Source of the DNA: Oerskovia douganii | Lineage (GTDB): Bacteria > Actinomycetota > Actinomycetes > Actinomycetales > Cellulomonadaceae | Length of the DNA stretch: 64,000 nt | Assembly: GCF_015142735.1 (NCBI RefSeq) | Contig: NZ_JACSPN010000009.1 | Location: forward strand, 1 to 64,000 | Direction of reading: 5' to 3' | In this document: positions 50,217 through 61,567 of the stretch, piece after piece | Numbering within the stretch: the first letter of the stretch is position 1 | Layout: each line of letters opens with the position of its first letter | Program-made: the position numbers and the translations under genes | The notes under the pieces: model-generated | What the model saw: the letters and a program-made list of their open reading frames with translations, nothing else | Databases searched by the model: none | Told to the model about the DNA's origin: nothing

Positions 50217-50347
50217 CCGCAGCTCCCGTCGCCGTCGCGGTACCGCCCGGTCCTGGGCTGCACTGTAGGACGCGCGTCCCGGACTCGCTCCGCGGCGCGC
50301 GCTGGGCGAGGGAGCGATCCCACCGCGCAGGTGTGCTCAGGGCGCGC

Positions 50348-50911
50348 TCAGGAGGCCGCGAGCGCCATGACGGTCTGCGTGTGCCCGTCCTCGTCGACGT
50401 ACGTGCCGCGGGCCGCGAACCCGGCGCGGGTGTAGGCGCGCAGGCCGGCGGCGTTCTCCGCGTCGACGACGAGGACGACCAGGGCGAACGCCTCGCGACC
50501 GGTCCGCCTGGCCAGTGCCGCCACGAGGCCCGGGAGCGCGGCCGCGACCGCGGTCCCGACGCCGACCCCCTGGTGGCGGTGGTCCACGAGGAACCCGCGG
50601 AACAGGACGACGTCCTGGGGGCGGGCGCCGTCGAGCAGGGCGAGCATCCGGTCGTTCGCGCCGCCCGGGTGCAGGACCCCGAGGCCCGCGACGTCGCCGT
50701 CGTGCCGGACGACGAGCACGTGGCGTGCGGGGTCCGCCTCGGCGAGCGTGAGGATGCTGGGGGCGGACGCGGAGAACCGGTCCTGCCCGGGAGCGCCCGT
50801 GACGCCGCGCAGCGCTCGCAGCAGGTCGCGGCGCGCGGGCGGGTCCCCCGCGAGGTCGTCGAGCATCCCGACGTCGATGCTCGTCGCTCGCCCAGTGGTC
50901 TCGTCCGTCAC
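50348..50911 (-). CDS. GNAT family N-acetyltransferase
   Basis: A 187-residue acetyltransferase. The acetyl-CoA loop sits in [20 protein letters not shown] (the R/Q-x-x-G-x-G/A motif, here HQGVGVG), and [24 protein letters not shown] is the usual closing strand-helix. The first ~60 residues are not a typical fold element and may form a small extra helix bundle. Substrate unknown. GTG 50911 is exactly 6 nt after TAGGGT. It is divergent from the kynurenine operon. Confidence 0.88.
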   Translation of the reverse strand: MTDETTGRATSIDVGMLDDLAGDPPARRDLLRALRGVTGAPGQDRFSASAPSILTLAEADPARHVLVVRHDGDVAGLGVLHPGGANDRMLALLDGARPQDVVLFRGFLVDHRHQGVGVGTAVAAALPGLVAALARRTGREAFALVVLVVDAENAAGLRAYTRAGFAARGTYVDEDGHTQTVMALAAS

Positions 50912-50986
50912 CGGGAGACCCTACGTCGGGCGCCCGCGGCCCGCGAAACCCTGACGCCCGGCGCGCGCGAGCCCTACTCTCGGGAG

Positions 50987-51850
50987 ATGACAACGCCGTC
51001 GCCGGGCGCCGAGCGCCCGCTCGAGCCAGACATCGTGACCGATCTGCGCGACCGCATGACGTACGGCTCGTACCTGCGTCTCGACGCGCTCCTGGACGCA
51101 CAGGTCCCGGTCAGCGAGCCCGCGCACCACGACGAGATGCTCTTCATCGTCCAGCACCAGACGACCGAGCTGTGGCTCAAGCTGGTCCTGCACGAGCTGG
51201 TCTCGGCGCGCGCGCTCATCGCGGCCGACGACCTGCAGTCCGCGCTCAAGCGCATCGCGCGGGTCAAGCACGTCCAGCGCACCCTCACCGAGCAGTGGTC
51301 GGTCCTGGCGACGCTGACCCCGAGCGAGTACGCGCAGTTCCGGGGCTTCCTGGGGCACGCGTCGGGGTTCCAGTCCTGGCAGTACCGCGCGGTCGAGTTC
51401 CTGCTGGGCAACAAGAACGCGCGCATGCTGTCGGTGTTCGACGCCGAGCCCGCGGCGCGTGCCGGGCTCGACCGTCTGCTGCACGAGCCGAGCGTCTACG
51501 ACGAGTTCCTGCGCTACCTCGCGCGCCACGGCCACGACGTGCCCGTCCGCGTCCTGGAGCGCGACGTGACGCAGGGGTACACGCTCGACGAGGACGTGGT
51601 CGGGACCATCCGCGCGATCTACGAGGACCCGGAGGGGAACTGGCTCGCGTACGAGAGCTGCGAGGAGCTCGTCGACCTCGAGGACAACTTCCAGCTGTGG
51701 CGCTTCCGTCACATGAAGACCGTGCTGCGCATCATCGGGACCAAGCGCGGCACGGGCGGTTCGAGCGGCGTGGGCTTCCTGGAGCGGGCCCTCGACCTGA
51801 CCTTCTTCCCCGAGCTGTTCGCGGTGCGCACCGAGATCGGGCGGGCGTGA
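50987..51850 (+). CDS. kynA: Tryptophan 2,3-dioxygenase
   Basis: A 287-residue heme dioxygenase that opens the indole ring of L-tryptophan to N-formylkynurenine. Family signatures are [41 protein letters not shown] (substrate side), [25 protein letters not shown] and the C-terminal [27 protein letters not shown], which carries the heme-ligating His. ATG 50987 follows TACTCT by 6 nt. Next gene starts inside the stop codon (GTGA). First gene of a three-gene kynurenine operon. Confidence 0.96.
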   Translation: MTTPSPGAERPLEPDIVTDLRDRMTYGSYLRLDALLDAQVPVSEPAHHDEMLFIVQHQTTELWLKLVLHELVSARALIAADDLQSALKRIARVKHVQRTLTEQWSVLATLTPSEYAQFRGFLGHASGFQSWQYRAVEFLLGNKNARMLSVFDAEPAARAGLDRLLHEPSVYDEFLRYLARHGHDVPVRVLERDVTQGYTLDEDVVGTIRAIYEDPEGNWLAYESCEELVDLEDNFQLWRFRHMKTVLRIIGTKRGTGGSSGVGFLERALDLTFFPELFAVRTEIGRA

Positions 51851-52944
51851 GCGGCGTCGCGCCCGCCCGCGCGGTGACCGTCACGGTCGACGCGCGGTGG
51901 GAGCGGGGCACGGGGTGGTCCGGCCCGACGGCGCTCGTCGCCACCCCGGACGGCTTCCGGCCCGCGTCGGGTGCCGACCCCGCACCGACCCGTCACCTGG
52001 CGGGCGCCCTGCTGCCCGGCTTCCGTGACGCGCACGTGCACCTGGGGCTGGTCGACGCCGTGGCCCTGTCCCGGGGCGGCCTCGCGGCGGTCGACGACCT
52101 GGGCGGTGACCCCGTGGCACTGGCCGCGCTGGCGGCCCGCGCGGCCCGGTCCGTCCCCCGCCCCGGTGCGCCCGGGCTGCCCGAGGTCCGCTTCGCCGGT
52201 GCCTTCCTCACGGCTCCCGGGGGCTACCCCTCCGACCGCTCGTGGGCCCCGCGCGGCTCGGTCGTGGAGGTCGCCGACGCGGGCCGTGCCGTGGCCGCGG
52301 TCGACCGTCAGGTCGCGGCCGGGGCCAGCTTCGTCAAGGTCGCCCTGCACGCCGGGGCGGGCCCCGTGCCCGACGACGCGACCCTGCGCGCGCTCGTCGG
52401 TCGCGCCCACGAGCGGGGCCGACCCGTGGTCGCGCACACCGAGGGCGCGGGCCAGGCCCGGCGCGCGCTCGTGGCGGGCGTGGACCGGCTCGCCCACGCA
52501 CCGTTCAGCGAGCGCCTGACCGACGACCTCGTCGCGGCCATGGCAAGGGGTCAGACGTGGGTCAGCACGCTCGACGTCCACGGCTGGGGCGAGCCCACGG
52601 ACCAGCACGCCGTGGCGCTCGACAACCTGACGCGCTTCGTCGCTGCCGGCGGGACCGTCGTCTACGGCACGGACCAGGGCAACGGTCCGCTGCCCGCCGG
52701 GATCGACGCGCGCGAGCTGCGCGCGCTCCTGGCGGTGGGGCTCACCCAGGACGCGCTGCTGCGTGCGCTGACGTCGGGTCCGGCGACCGCCGCGCTCACG
52801 CACCTGCCCGGCCCCCGCCCCGGGCCCGGGGCCTCCCCCGAGGAGCTCGCCGCCTGGTTCGCCGGTGCCCGTGTCCTCACGCCCCACGACCTGCACGGCC
52901 GCCCGCGCCCCACCCCGCCCACCCACAGTGAGGACCTCTCGTGA
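51847..52944 (+). CDS. Amidohydrolase in the kynurenine operon, possible formamidase
   Basis: A 365-residue metal-dependent hydrolase of the amidohydrolase superfamily. HxH is DAHVHL (His63/His65), [12 protein letters not shown] gives a candidate bridging Lys, VVAHTEGAG and RLAHAPFSE supply His ligands, and [10 protein letters not shown] has the catalytic Asp. It starts within the kynA stop (GTGA) and its own stop overlaps the kynU start (GTGA), so its product is made together with both. Between these enzymes the missing step is hydrolysis of N-formylkynurenine, normally done by KynB or an alpha/beta hydrolase, so this protein is a good candidate for an unrelated formamidase. Predicted, not shown. 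Confidence 0.75.
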   Translation: MSGVAPARAVTVTVDARWERGTGWSGPTALVATPDGFRPASGADPAPTRHLAGALLPGFRDAHVHLGLVDAVALSRGGLAAVDDLGGDPVALAALAARAARSVPRPGAPGLPEVRFAGAFLTAPGGYPSDRSWAPRGSVVEVADAGRAVAAVDRQVAAGASFVKVALHAGAGPVPDDATLRALVGRAHERGRPVVAHTEGAGQARRALVAGVDRLAHAPFSERLTDDLVAAMARGQTWVSTLDVHGWGEPTDQHAVALDNLTRFVAAGGTVVYGTDQGNGPLPAGIDARELRALLAVGLTQDALLRALTSGPATAALTHLPGPRPGPGASPEELAAWFAGARVLTPHDLHGRPRPTPPTHSEDLS

Positions 52945-54206
52945 CCAGCTCGCCCGGCGCGTCCCCGACCACCTCCACCGGCTCGCCCGCCGAGCGCGCG
53001 GCCACCCTCGACCGGGCCGACCCGCTCGCCCGGTTCCGCGAGGAGTTCGTGCCCTCCGAGGACGTGGTCGCCTACCTCGACGGCAACTCCCTCGGCCGGC
53101 CCACGCGAGCGAGCGCCGAGCGCCTCGCACGCTTCGCGACCGAGCACTGGGGCGCGCGCCTGATCCGCGGCTGGGACGAGTCCTGGTACGGCCTGCCGCT
53201 CACGGTCGGCGACCGGATCGGGGCGACCGTGCTCGGCGCGGCGCCGGGCCAGACGTTCGTGGGCGACTCGACGACCGTGATCCTCTACAAGCTCGTGCGC
53301 GCGGCCCTCGACGCGCGCCCGGACCGCACCGAGATCGTGGTCGACACGGGGAACTTCCCCACGGACCGGTTCGTGCTCCAGGGCATCGCGGCGGAGCGGG
53401 GCGCGACCCTGCGCTGGCTCTCCCCGGAGCCCGACGCGGGCGTGACCCCCGCCCAGGTCGCGGGCGTCGTCGGGCCGGGGACGGCGCTCGTGGTCCTGAG
53501 CCACGTCGCCTACCGGTCCGGGCACCTCGCCGACGCCGACGTGATCACGCGCGTCGCCCACGACGCGGGGGCGCTCGTGCTGTGGGACCTGTGCCACTCG
53601 GCGGGGGCCGTCCCGGTCGAGCTCGACGCCTGGGGCGTGGACCTCGCGGCGGGCTGCACCTACAAGTACCTGAACGGCGGTCCCGGGTCGCCCGCGTTCG
53701 GGTACGTGCGCGCAGGCCTCCAGGCGACCATGACCCAGCCCATCCAGGGCTGGATGGGCAGCGACGCCCCCTTCGAGATGGGACCCGCGTACGCGCCGCA
53801 CGAGGGCGTGCGGCGGTTCCTCAGCGGGACGCCCGCCGTCGTCGGGATGCTCGCGATGCAGGACATGCTCGACCTGCTCGCGGAGGCCGGCATCGACGCC
53901 GTCCGGGCCAAGTCCGTGCGACTGACGGGGTTCGCCCTGGACCTCGTCGACGAGCTGCTCGTCCCGCTCGGGGTCCGCGTCGCCTCACCTCGCGACCCCG
54001 CGCGGCGCGGCAGCCACGTGACGATCGACCACGCGGCGTTCGAGCAGGTCCTGCGGCGGCTGTGGGCGCAGGGCGTCGTCCCGGACTTCCGGCGGCCCGA
54101 CGGCCTGCGGCTCGGGCTCTCGCCCCTGTCGACGAGCTTCACCGAGGTGCAGGTCGGGGTCGAGGCGATCCGCACGGCGCTCCTCGACGAGCCCGCGAGC
54201 GCCTGA
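52941..54206 (+). CDS. kynU: Kynureninase
   Basis: A 421-residue PLP enzyme of the aminotransferase V fold, cleaving L-kynurenine to anthranilate and alanine. YLDGNSLGRPT, FVGDSTTVILYKLVRAAL, DTGNFPTDRFVLQGIA, SHVAYRSGHLAD and LWDLCHSAGAVPVEL are typical; the PLP Lys is in GCTYKYLNGGPGSPAF. GTG 52941 overlaps the preceding stop. With kynA it directs tryptophan to anthranilate, either for degradation, quinolone-like products or recycling. A hairpin follows at 54214-54239. Confidence 0.96.
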   Translation: MTSSPGASPTTSTGSPAERAATLDRADPLARFREEFVPSEDVVAYLDGNSLGRPTRASAERLARFATEHWGARLIRGWDESWYGLPLTVGDRIGATVLGAAPGQTFVGDSTTVILYKLVRAALDARPDRTEIVVDTGNFPTDRFVLQGIAAERGATLRWLSPEPDAGVTPAQVAGVVGPGTALVVLSHVAYRSGHLADADVITRVAHDAGALVLWDLCHSAGAVPVELDAWGVDLAAGCTYKYLNGGPGSPAFGYVRAGLQATMTQPIQGWMGSDAPFEMGPAYAPHEGVRRFLSGTPAVVGMLAMQDMLDLLAEAGIDAVRAKSVRLTGFALDLVDELLVPLGVRVASPRDPARRGSHVTIDHAAFEQVLRRLWAQGVVPDFRRPDGLRLGLSPLSTSFTEVQVGVEAIRTALLDEPASA

Positions 54207-54213
54207 GGGGTCC

Positions 54214-54239
54214 GACCGGCCGGTTGTGGTCGGCCGGTC
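54214..54239 (+). terminator. Hairpin after the kynurenine operon
   Basis: GACCGGCCG (54214-54222) and CGGCCGGTC (54231-54239) form a perfect 9-bp stem with an 8-base loop right after the kynU stop. It may be a terminator or, since the MMPL gene begins 83 bp on, an operator for that gene. Confidence 0.65.
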
Positions 54240-54321
54240 ATGCCCCCGGTTGTCGCGCCCCGGCGCCGGTGCCACGCTGGAGGGGTCGTGGTCCCGGGAC
54301 GTCGCCGAGGAAGGCGCACCG

Positions 54322-56472
54322 ATGTTCGCCAGCATCGCTCGCACGGTGATCGCGCACCCGTGGCGCGTGATCAGCGTCTGGGTGCTCCTCGCGGCCGCCG
54401 TCGTCGTCTTCTCGCCGAGCCTCGACGACTACACGACGGGCGACCAGCAGTCGTTCCTGCCGGCGTCCTTCGAGTCGGTCAAGGCCCAGGACACGGGGGA
54501 CGAGAGCTTCCCCGCGCAGTCGGGGGCGACGGGCAGCCTCGTGGTCGTCCGGACCGACGGCGCGGCCCTCACCCCGGACGACCAGACGACGGTCGCGGGA
54601 CTCGTGACCACCCTGCAGGGGGACGCGGTGCCCGGGGTCGTCTCGGTGCAGGAGACGCCGCAGTCCTTCTCCCAGGACGGCCTGACCGCCGCCCTGTCCG
54701 TCGCGTTCGACGGCCAGCCCGGCGACGAGGCCGTCGACGACGCCGTGGCCGCACTGCGGACCGCGACCGACGCCGCCCTCGCGGGCACCGACCTGACCGG
54801 TGCGCTCACGGGCAACGCCGCGATCCAGGTCGACACCACCACGGCCTACGCGAGCGCCGAGCGGACCATCACCATCGCGACCGTCCTGCTCATCGTGGTG
54901 CTGCTCGGCCTGGTGTTCCGCAGCCCGGTGATCGCGGTCGTCCCCATCCTCGTGATCGGCGTCGTGCTCTCCGTCGTCACGGGCCTCACGGCGTGGCTCG
55001 CCGACCTGCTCGACTTCCAGGTGAGCGACACCCTGCAGCCGATCCTCGTCGTGGTGCTGTTCGGGATCGGCACGGACTACATCGTGTTCGTGCTGTTCCG
55101 CTACCGCGAGCACCTGCGCCGGGGCGAGGACCACCGCGCGGCGCTCCACGCCTCGGTGAGCACCGTGGGGCGGGTCGTCGCGTCCTCGGCCCTGACCGTG
55201 ATCGGCGCGTTCGCCGCGCTGCTCTTCGCGCAGCTCGAGTCGCTGAGCACCCTGGCACCCGGACTGATCGTGGCCGTGGCCGTCATGCTCGTGACGGCGC
55301 TGACCCTGATCCCCGCGGTGTTCGTGCTGCTCGGCCGCGCCCTGTTCTGGCCCCTCGGGCCCGGCCACGACCCCCGACGCAGCCCGTTCGCGGCCGTGGG
55401 CTCGTTCACGGCCCGTCGCCCGGCCGTGCCGGCGCTCGCCGTCGGTGCCGGGCTCGTGGTCCTCACGCTGTTCGCCTCGGGGTACCAGGCGACCTACGAC
55501 ACGCTCGACGAGCTCCCGGCCGACACCGCGTCGCGCCAGGCCTACTCCACGCTCGACGCGTCGTTCCCCGCGGGCGCGCTGAGCCCCACGCAGGTCTACG
55601 TCGTGGGGACGGCGCCGCTCGACCCGGCCTCGCTCACCGCGCTCGCGACCGACCTCGCGGCGGTCCCCGGCGTCACGTCGGTCGCCCCGCCCACCACGAC
55701 GACCGACGGGACGACGGCACTGCTGACCGTGGTGCTCGCGGACGACCCCTACTCCGACGCCGCGATGGCCACGGTCGAGGGGCCGTTGCGCGACGCCGCG
55801 CACGGGTCGGTCCCCGGGGCCGAGGTGTACGTCGGTGGCCAGACCTCCGCGTTCGTCGACGTGCGCGACCAGCTCCGCGCCGACACCGGACGCGTGTTCC
55901 CCGTCGCCGCCGTCATCATCGTCGTCATCCTCGGGCTGCTCCTGACCGCGGTGCTCGGCGCCGTCAGCCTGCTCGTGTGCGTCGCCCTGACCTTCACCGC
56001 GACGCTGGGAGCGGTCGTCCTGCTGTACCTGCACGCGCTGGGCTACGCGGGCATCGACTTCTCGATCCCGATCGTGCTGTACCTGTTCGTCGTCGCGATC
56101 GGCACCGACTACAACATCCTGATCGCCGCGCGCATGCACGAGGAGTACCGCGCCGGCGCGACCCCGCGGGAGGCCGCCCGCGTCGCGATCACCCAGGACG
56201 CACCGACCGCAGCCGCGGCCGGGATCATCCTCGCCTGCACGTTCGCCTCGCTCATGCTCACGGGCATCGCGAACCTGGCCCAGCTCGGCTTCGGGGTAGC
56301 GGTCGGGATCGTGGCCGCCGCGTTCCTCATGGCGCCCCTGCTCGTGCCCGCGCTGGCGGCGCTCGAGGGCCGGGCCTTCTGGTGGCCCACCCGGCGGACC
56401 GCCGTCGCCGCCCCCGTGCCCCCGCCCGGACCGGTCGCCGACGACGTCGCGGACGTGACGCCGTCGGGCTGA
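54322..56472 (+). CDS. MMPL family RND transporter
   Basis: A 716-residue RND-type exporter. Two homologous halves each have one anchor helix, an extracytoplasmic loop and a membrane bundle: first half begins WRVISVWVLLAAAVVVFSPSLDD, with GTDYIVFVLFRYREHLRRGEDHRAAL; second half contains VAIGTDYNILIAARMHEEYRAGATPREA. The GTDY motifs carry the proton-relay Asp-Tyr residues of MMPL proteins. Members move lipids, siderophores or antibiotics. No lipid or polyketide gene is adjacent, so drug export is plausible. ATG 54322 is preceded by GAGGAAG. Confidence 0.93.
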   Translation: MFASIARTVIAHPWRVISVWVLLAAAVVVFSPSLDDYTTGDQQSFLPASFESVKAQDTGDESFPAQSGATGSLVVVRTDGAALTPDDQTTVAGLVTTLQGDAVPGVVSVQETPQSFSQDGLTAALSVAFDGQPGDEAVDDAVAALRTATDAALAGTDLTGALTGNAAIQVDTTTAYASAERTITIATVLLIVVLLGLVFRSPVIAVVPILVIGVVLSVVTGLTAWLADLLDFQVSDTLQPILVVVLFGIGTDYIVFVLFRYREHLRRGEDHRAALHASVSTVGRVVASSALTVIGAFAALLFAQLESLSTLAPGLIVAVAVMLVTALTLIPAVFVLLGRALFWPLGPGHDPRRSPFAAVGSFTARRPAVPALAVGAGLVVLTLFASGYQATYDTLDELPADTASRQAYSTLDASFPAGALSPTQVYVVGTAPLDPASLTALATDLAAVPGVTSVAPPTTTTDGTTALLTVVLADDPYSDAAMATVEGPLRDAAHGSVPGAEVYVGGQTSAFVDVRDQLRADTGRVFPVAAVIIVVILGLLLTAVLGAVSLLVCVALTFTATLGAVVLLYLHALGYAGIDFSIPIVLYLFVVAIGTDYNILIAARMHEEYRAGATPREAARVAITQDAPTAAAAGIILACTFASLMLTGIANLAQLGFGVAVGIVAAAFLMAPLLVPALAALEGRAFWWPTRRTAVAAPVPPPGPVADDVADVTPSG

Positions 56473-56607
56473 GACGCGAAGGCGGACGGACCGATCCCCG
56501 TTCCTGCCCCTGCCGCGTGTCGGTGACGCGACCTAGGCTGGACGCACCACGACCGCCCGGCAGAGCCAGGGGCCACGCGCCGCCCCGACCCGACAGATGG
56601 AGAGCCC

Positions 56608-58998
<2,391 letters not shown>

Positions 58999-59057
58999 GG
59001 GGCCGGGCACGGCGCAGGCACGGCGGCTGCTTCCGGCACGCCGGCTCCCGGCACAGC

Positions 59058-59090
59058 AGTGGCGAGCGGTTCGTCGAACCTCTCGCCACT
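59058..59090. terminator. 33-bp near-perfect palindrome
   Basis: AGTGGCGAG (59058-59066) pairs with CTCGCCACT (59082-59090), and inside that GGTTCG (59068-59073) pairs with CGAACC (59075-59080), with only single-base interruptions. It can fold into a 15-bp hairpin with one bulge pair. It lies 60 bp after the UvrA-like stop and 19 bp before the RAE, so it may be a terminator or a second regulatory site of helR. Confidence 0.65.
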
Positions 59091-59108
59091 GTCAATCTAC
59101 AGCGCACA

Positions 59109-59131
59109 GGGGGTCTTGCGGCAAGGCCCCC
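59109..59131 (+). promoter_or_regulatory. Rifamycin-associated element (RAE)
   Basis: The 23 bases are an inverted repeat with central CTTGCGGCAAG (59115-59125) flanked by a G-run and a C-run. This matches the published RAE (GGGGCTTGCGGCAAGGCCCC-type), a conserved actinobacterial site upstream of rifamycin-inactivating genes and helR. It lies 53 bp before the helR start codon and could overlap the promoter. Expression is expected to rise with rifamycins. Confidence 0.85.
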
Positions 59132-59183
59132 GTCGTGGCGCACGATGGTCGGCCAGCCCCGCACGACGGAACGAGCCACCGCC

Positions 59184-61436
59184 ATGACCACCTCCCCGCC
59201 CACCTCCAGCACGAGCGTGTTCGCCCTCCCGCCGCACCTGTCCGCCAAGGCGAGCCCTGCGCTGGTCGCGCGGGACGAGGAGCACCTCGCGGCCGTCGCG
59301 CAGTGCATCGACGACGCGACCAGGGACGTGTCCGCCCGCCTCGACGCGGCCCGCAGGTCGCCCGGCGGCAGCGGGACGCTCGCCCTGGAACGGGACCAGG
59401 AGATCCACCGCCTGTCCTCCCGCCTGCACACGCTGCGCCGCTACGGCGTCGACCTGTGCCTGGGCCGCATGGTCGGCACCGACGGCTCCGACCCCGTCTA
59501 CGTGGGTCGCCTGGGACTCACGGACCACGCGGGGCGCCGCCTGCTGGTGGACTGGCGCTCCCCGACCGCCGCCCCGTTCTTCGGCGCGACGACCGCCCAG
59601 CCCCTGGGGCTCTCGAGCCGGCGCCGCTACCGCTGGACCCGGGGCCGCGTCAGCGACTACTGGGACGAGGTCTTCACGACCGGCGCCCCGGCACCGGGGA
59701 GCGGTGCAGGCGCCGACGGTGCCTCGGGCGCCCTCTCCCTGGTCTCCCCCGCCTCCCTGGACGACCAGTCGGCCTTCATCGCGAGCCTGGGCAGCGAACG
59801 GTCCGCGAGGATGCGCGACGTGCTGGGCACCATCCAGGCGGACCAGGACGCGATCATCCGTGCGGGCTCCGACGGGACGCTCGTGGTCGACGGCGGCCCG
59901 GGGACGGGCAAGACCGTGGTGGCGCTGCACCGCGCGGCCTACCTGCTCTACTCGGACCCGCACCTGGGGAGCCACCACGGCGGGGTGCTCGTCGTCGGGC
60001 CGCACCAGCCGTACCTGGACTACGTCGCGGACGTCCTGCCGAGCCTGGGCGAGGAGGGCGTGCGGACGTGCACGCTGCGCGACCTCGTCCCCGAAGGGGC
60101 GCAGGCAACGGTCGAGGCGGACCCCGTCGTCGCCGCCCTGAAGTCCTCGGCCCGCATGGTGGGGGCGATCGAGCCGGCCGTGCGGCTGTACGAGAGGCCG
60201 CCCAGGACGGGCACGACGGTCGAGACCCCGTGGGTCGACCTGTGGCTCGGCCCCGAGGACTGGGCCGACGCCTTCGCCTCCCCCGACCCCGGCACGCCGC
60301 ACAACGAGGCCCGCGACGTGATCTGGGAGGCCATGGTGACGATCCTGCTGGACAAGCTCGGCGGCGACGGCGTCCCCGACGAGGACCGGGACGACCAGGT
60401 TCCCCGGGGGCTCGTGCGCCGGTCGCTCGAGACGCACCACGACCTGGCCCAGGCGCTCAACGCGGCGTGGCCGCTGATCGAGCCGACCGACCTCGTCGGG
60501 GACCTGTGGGATGTGCCCGCCTACCTGCGGATGTGCGCTCCCTGGCTCGCGCCCGACGAGGTGCGGGCGTTGCAGCGCGCCGAGCCGCAGGCGTGGACGG
60601 TCTCCGACCTGCCTCTCCTGGACGCCGCCCGGCAACGCCTCGGCGACCCCGAGGCCTCCCGGCGGCGCCGCCGGCGGCAGGCGGCTGCAGCGGCCGAGCG
60701 TGCGGAGATGGACCGGGTCGTCGACCACCTGGTCGCGGCCGACGACTCCGAGCTGCAGGTCATGTCGATGCTGCGGGGACAGGACCTGCAGGACGCCCTG
60801 GTCGACGATCCCGGGCCGACGGAGGCCGTGAAGGACCCCCTCGCGGGGCCGTTCGCGCACGTGGTCGTGGACGAGGCGCAGGAGCTCACCGACGCCGAGT
60901 GGCAGATGCTGCTGCTGCGCTGCCCCTCGCGCAGCCTCACGGTCGTCGGCGACCGCGCGCAGGCGCGGCACGGGTTCGCCGAGTCGTGGCGAGAGAGGCT
61001 CGGGCGCGTGGGCCTCGCACGCGTCGACGTGGCGTCGTTGACGATCAACTACCGCACGCCGCAGGAGGTCATGGCCGCCGCCGAGCCCGTGATCCGGGAG
61101 GTGCTGCCGGACGCCAACGTCCCGACGTCGGTCCGCAGCGCTCACGCGCCCGTGCTGCGTGGCGCGCCCGAGGACCTGGGCGCGGTCCTCGACCGGTGGC
61201 TCGCCGGGCACCCGGGCGTCGCGTGCGTCGTGGGCGACCCGACGTTCGAGGCGACGGACCGCGTGCGGTCGCTGGCACCGGAGCTCGTCAAGGGGCTCGA
61301 GTTCGACCTCGTGGTCCTGGTGCGCCCCGCGGCGTTCGGCGAGGGCGTCGAGGGGGCCGTGGACCGCTACGTCGCCATGACCCGCGCGACGCAGCAGCTC
61401 GTGGTCCTCGAGCCCGGTGCCCTGTCGCTCACCTGA
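59184..61436 (+). CDS. helR: RNA polymerase recycling motor ATPase HelR
   Basis: A 750-residue UvrD/HelD-like motor. N-terminal coiled-coil arm (HLAAVAQCIDDATRDVSARLDAARRS ... HTLRRYGVDLCLGRMVG), GLTDHAGRRLLVDWRSPTAAPFF, Walker A VVDGGPGTGKTVVALHRAAYLLY (~232), Walker B HVVVDEAQELTDAEWQMLLLRCPSRSLTVVGDRAQ, then NYRTPQEVM and GLEFDLVVLVRP ... YVAMTRATQQLVVLEP. HelR displaces RNA polymerase from DNA and dislodges bound rifamycin. ATG 59184 was selected over 59145 since the latter overlaps the promoter/RAE zone; its ribosome site is weak. The RAE upstream and the family signature support each other. Confidence 0.92.
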   Translation: MTTSPPTSSTSVFALPPHLSAKASPALVARDEEHLAAVAQCIDDATRDVSARLDAARRSPGGSGTLALERDQEIHRLSSRLHTLRRYGVDLCLGRMVGTDGSDPVYVGRLGLTDHAGRRLLVDWRSPTAAPFFGATTAQPLGLSSRRRYRWTRGRVSDYWDEVFTTGAPAPGSGAGADGASGALSLVSPASLDDQSAFIASLGSERSARMRDVLGTIQADQDAIIRAGSDGTLVVDGGPGTGKTVVALHRAAYLLYSDPHLGSHHGGVLVVGPHQPYLDYVADVLPSLGEEGVRTCTLRDLVPEGAQATVEADPVVAALKSSARMVGAIEPAVRLYERPPRTGTTVETPWVDLWLGPEDWADAFASPDPGTPHNEARDVIWEAMVTILLDKLGGDGVPDEDRDDQVPRGLVRRSLETHHDLAQALNAAWPLIEPTDLVGDLWDVPAYLRMCAPWLAPDEVRALQRAEPQAWTVSDLPLLDAARQRLGDPEASRRRRRRQAAAAAERAEMDRVVDHLVAADDSELQVMSMLRGQDLQDALVDDPGPTEAVKDPLAGPFAHVVVDEAQELTDAEWQMLLLRCPSRSLTVVGDRAQARHGFAESWRERLGRVGLARVDVASLTINYRTPQEVMAAAEPVIREVLPDANVPTSVRSAHAPVLRGAPEDLGAVLDRWLAGHPGVACVVGDPTFEATDRVRSLAPELVKGLEFDLVVLVRPAAFGEGVEGAVDRYVAMTRATQQLVVLEPGALSLT

Positions 61437-61522
61437 TCCCCCCCCCGACAGCGCCTCCCGGGCGGCCCGCGCGGCCGGGACCCGGTCACCGGAGGTGCGC
61501 GCCGCCGTCGGGCACGGGGCAG

Positions 61523-61561
61523 CACGAGGCCCCTCTGCCGTGCAGGCAGAGGGGCCTCGTG
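61523..61561. terminator. Bidirectional terminator between helR and dps
   Basis: A perfect 17-bp stem (61523-61539 with 61545-61561, beginning CACGAGGCCCC) around a 5-base loop, 87 bp after the helR stop and 7 bp from the dps stop. One of the strongest hairpins of the window. Confidence 0.92.
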
Positions 61562-61567
61562 GGTCGG

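Noticed and set aside
51709-53130. Minus-strand frames over the kynurenine operon
   Set aside because: They are shadows of the amidohydrolase and kynU genes, which are clear by homology and coupling.
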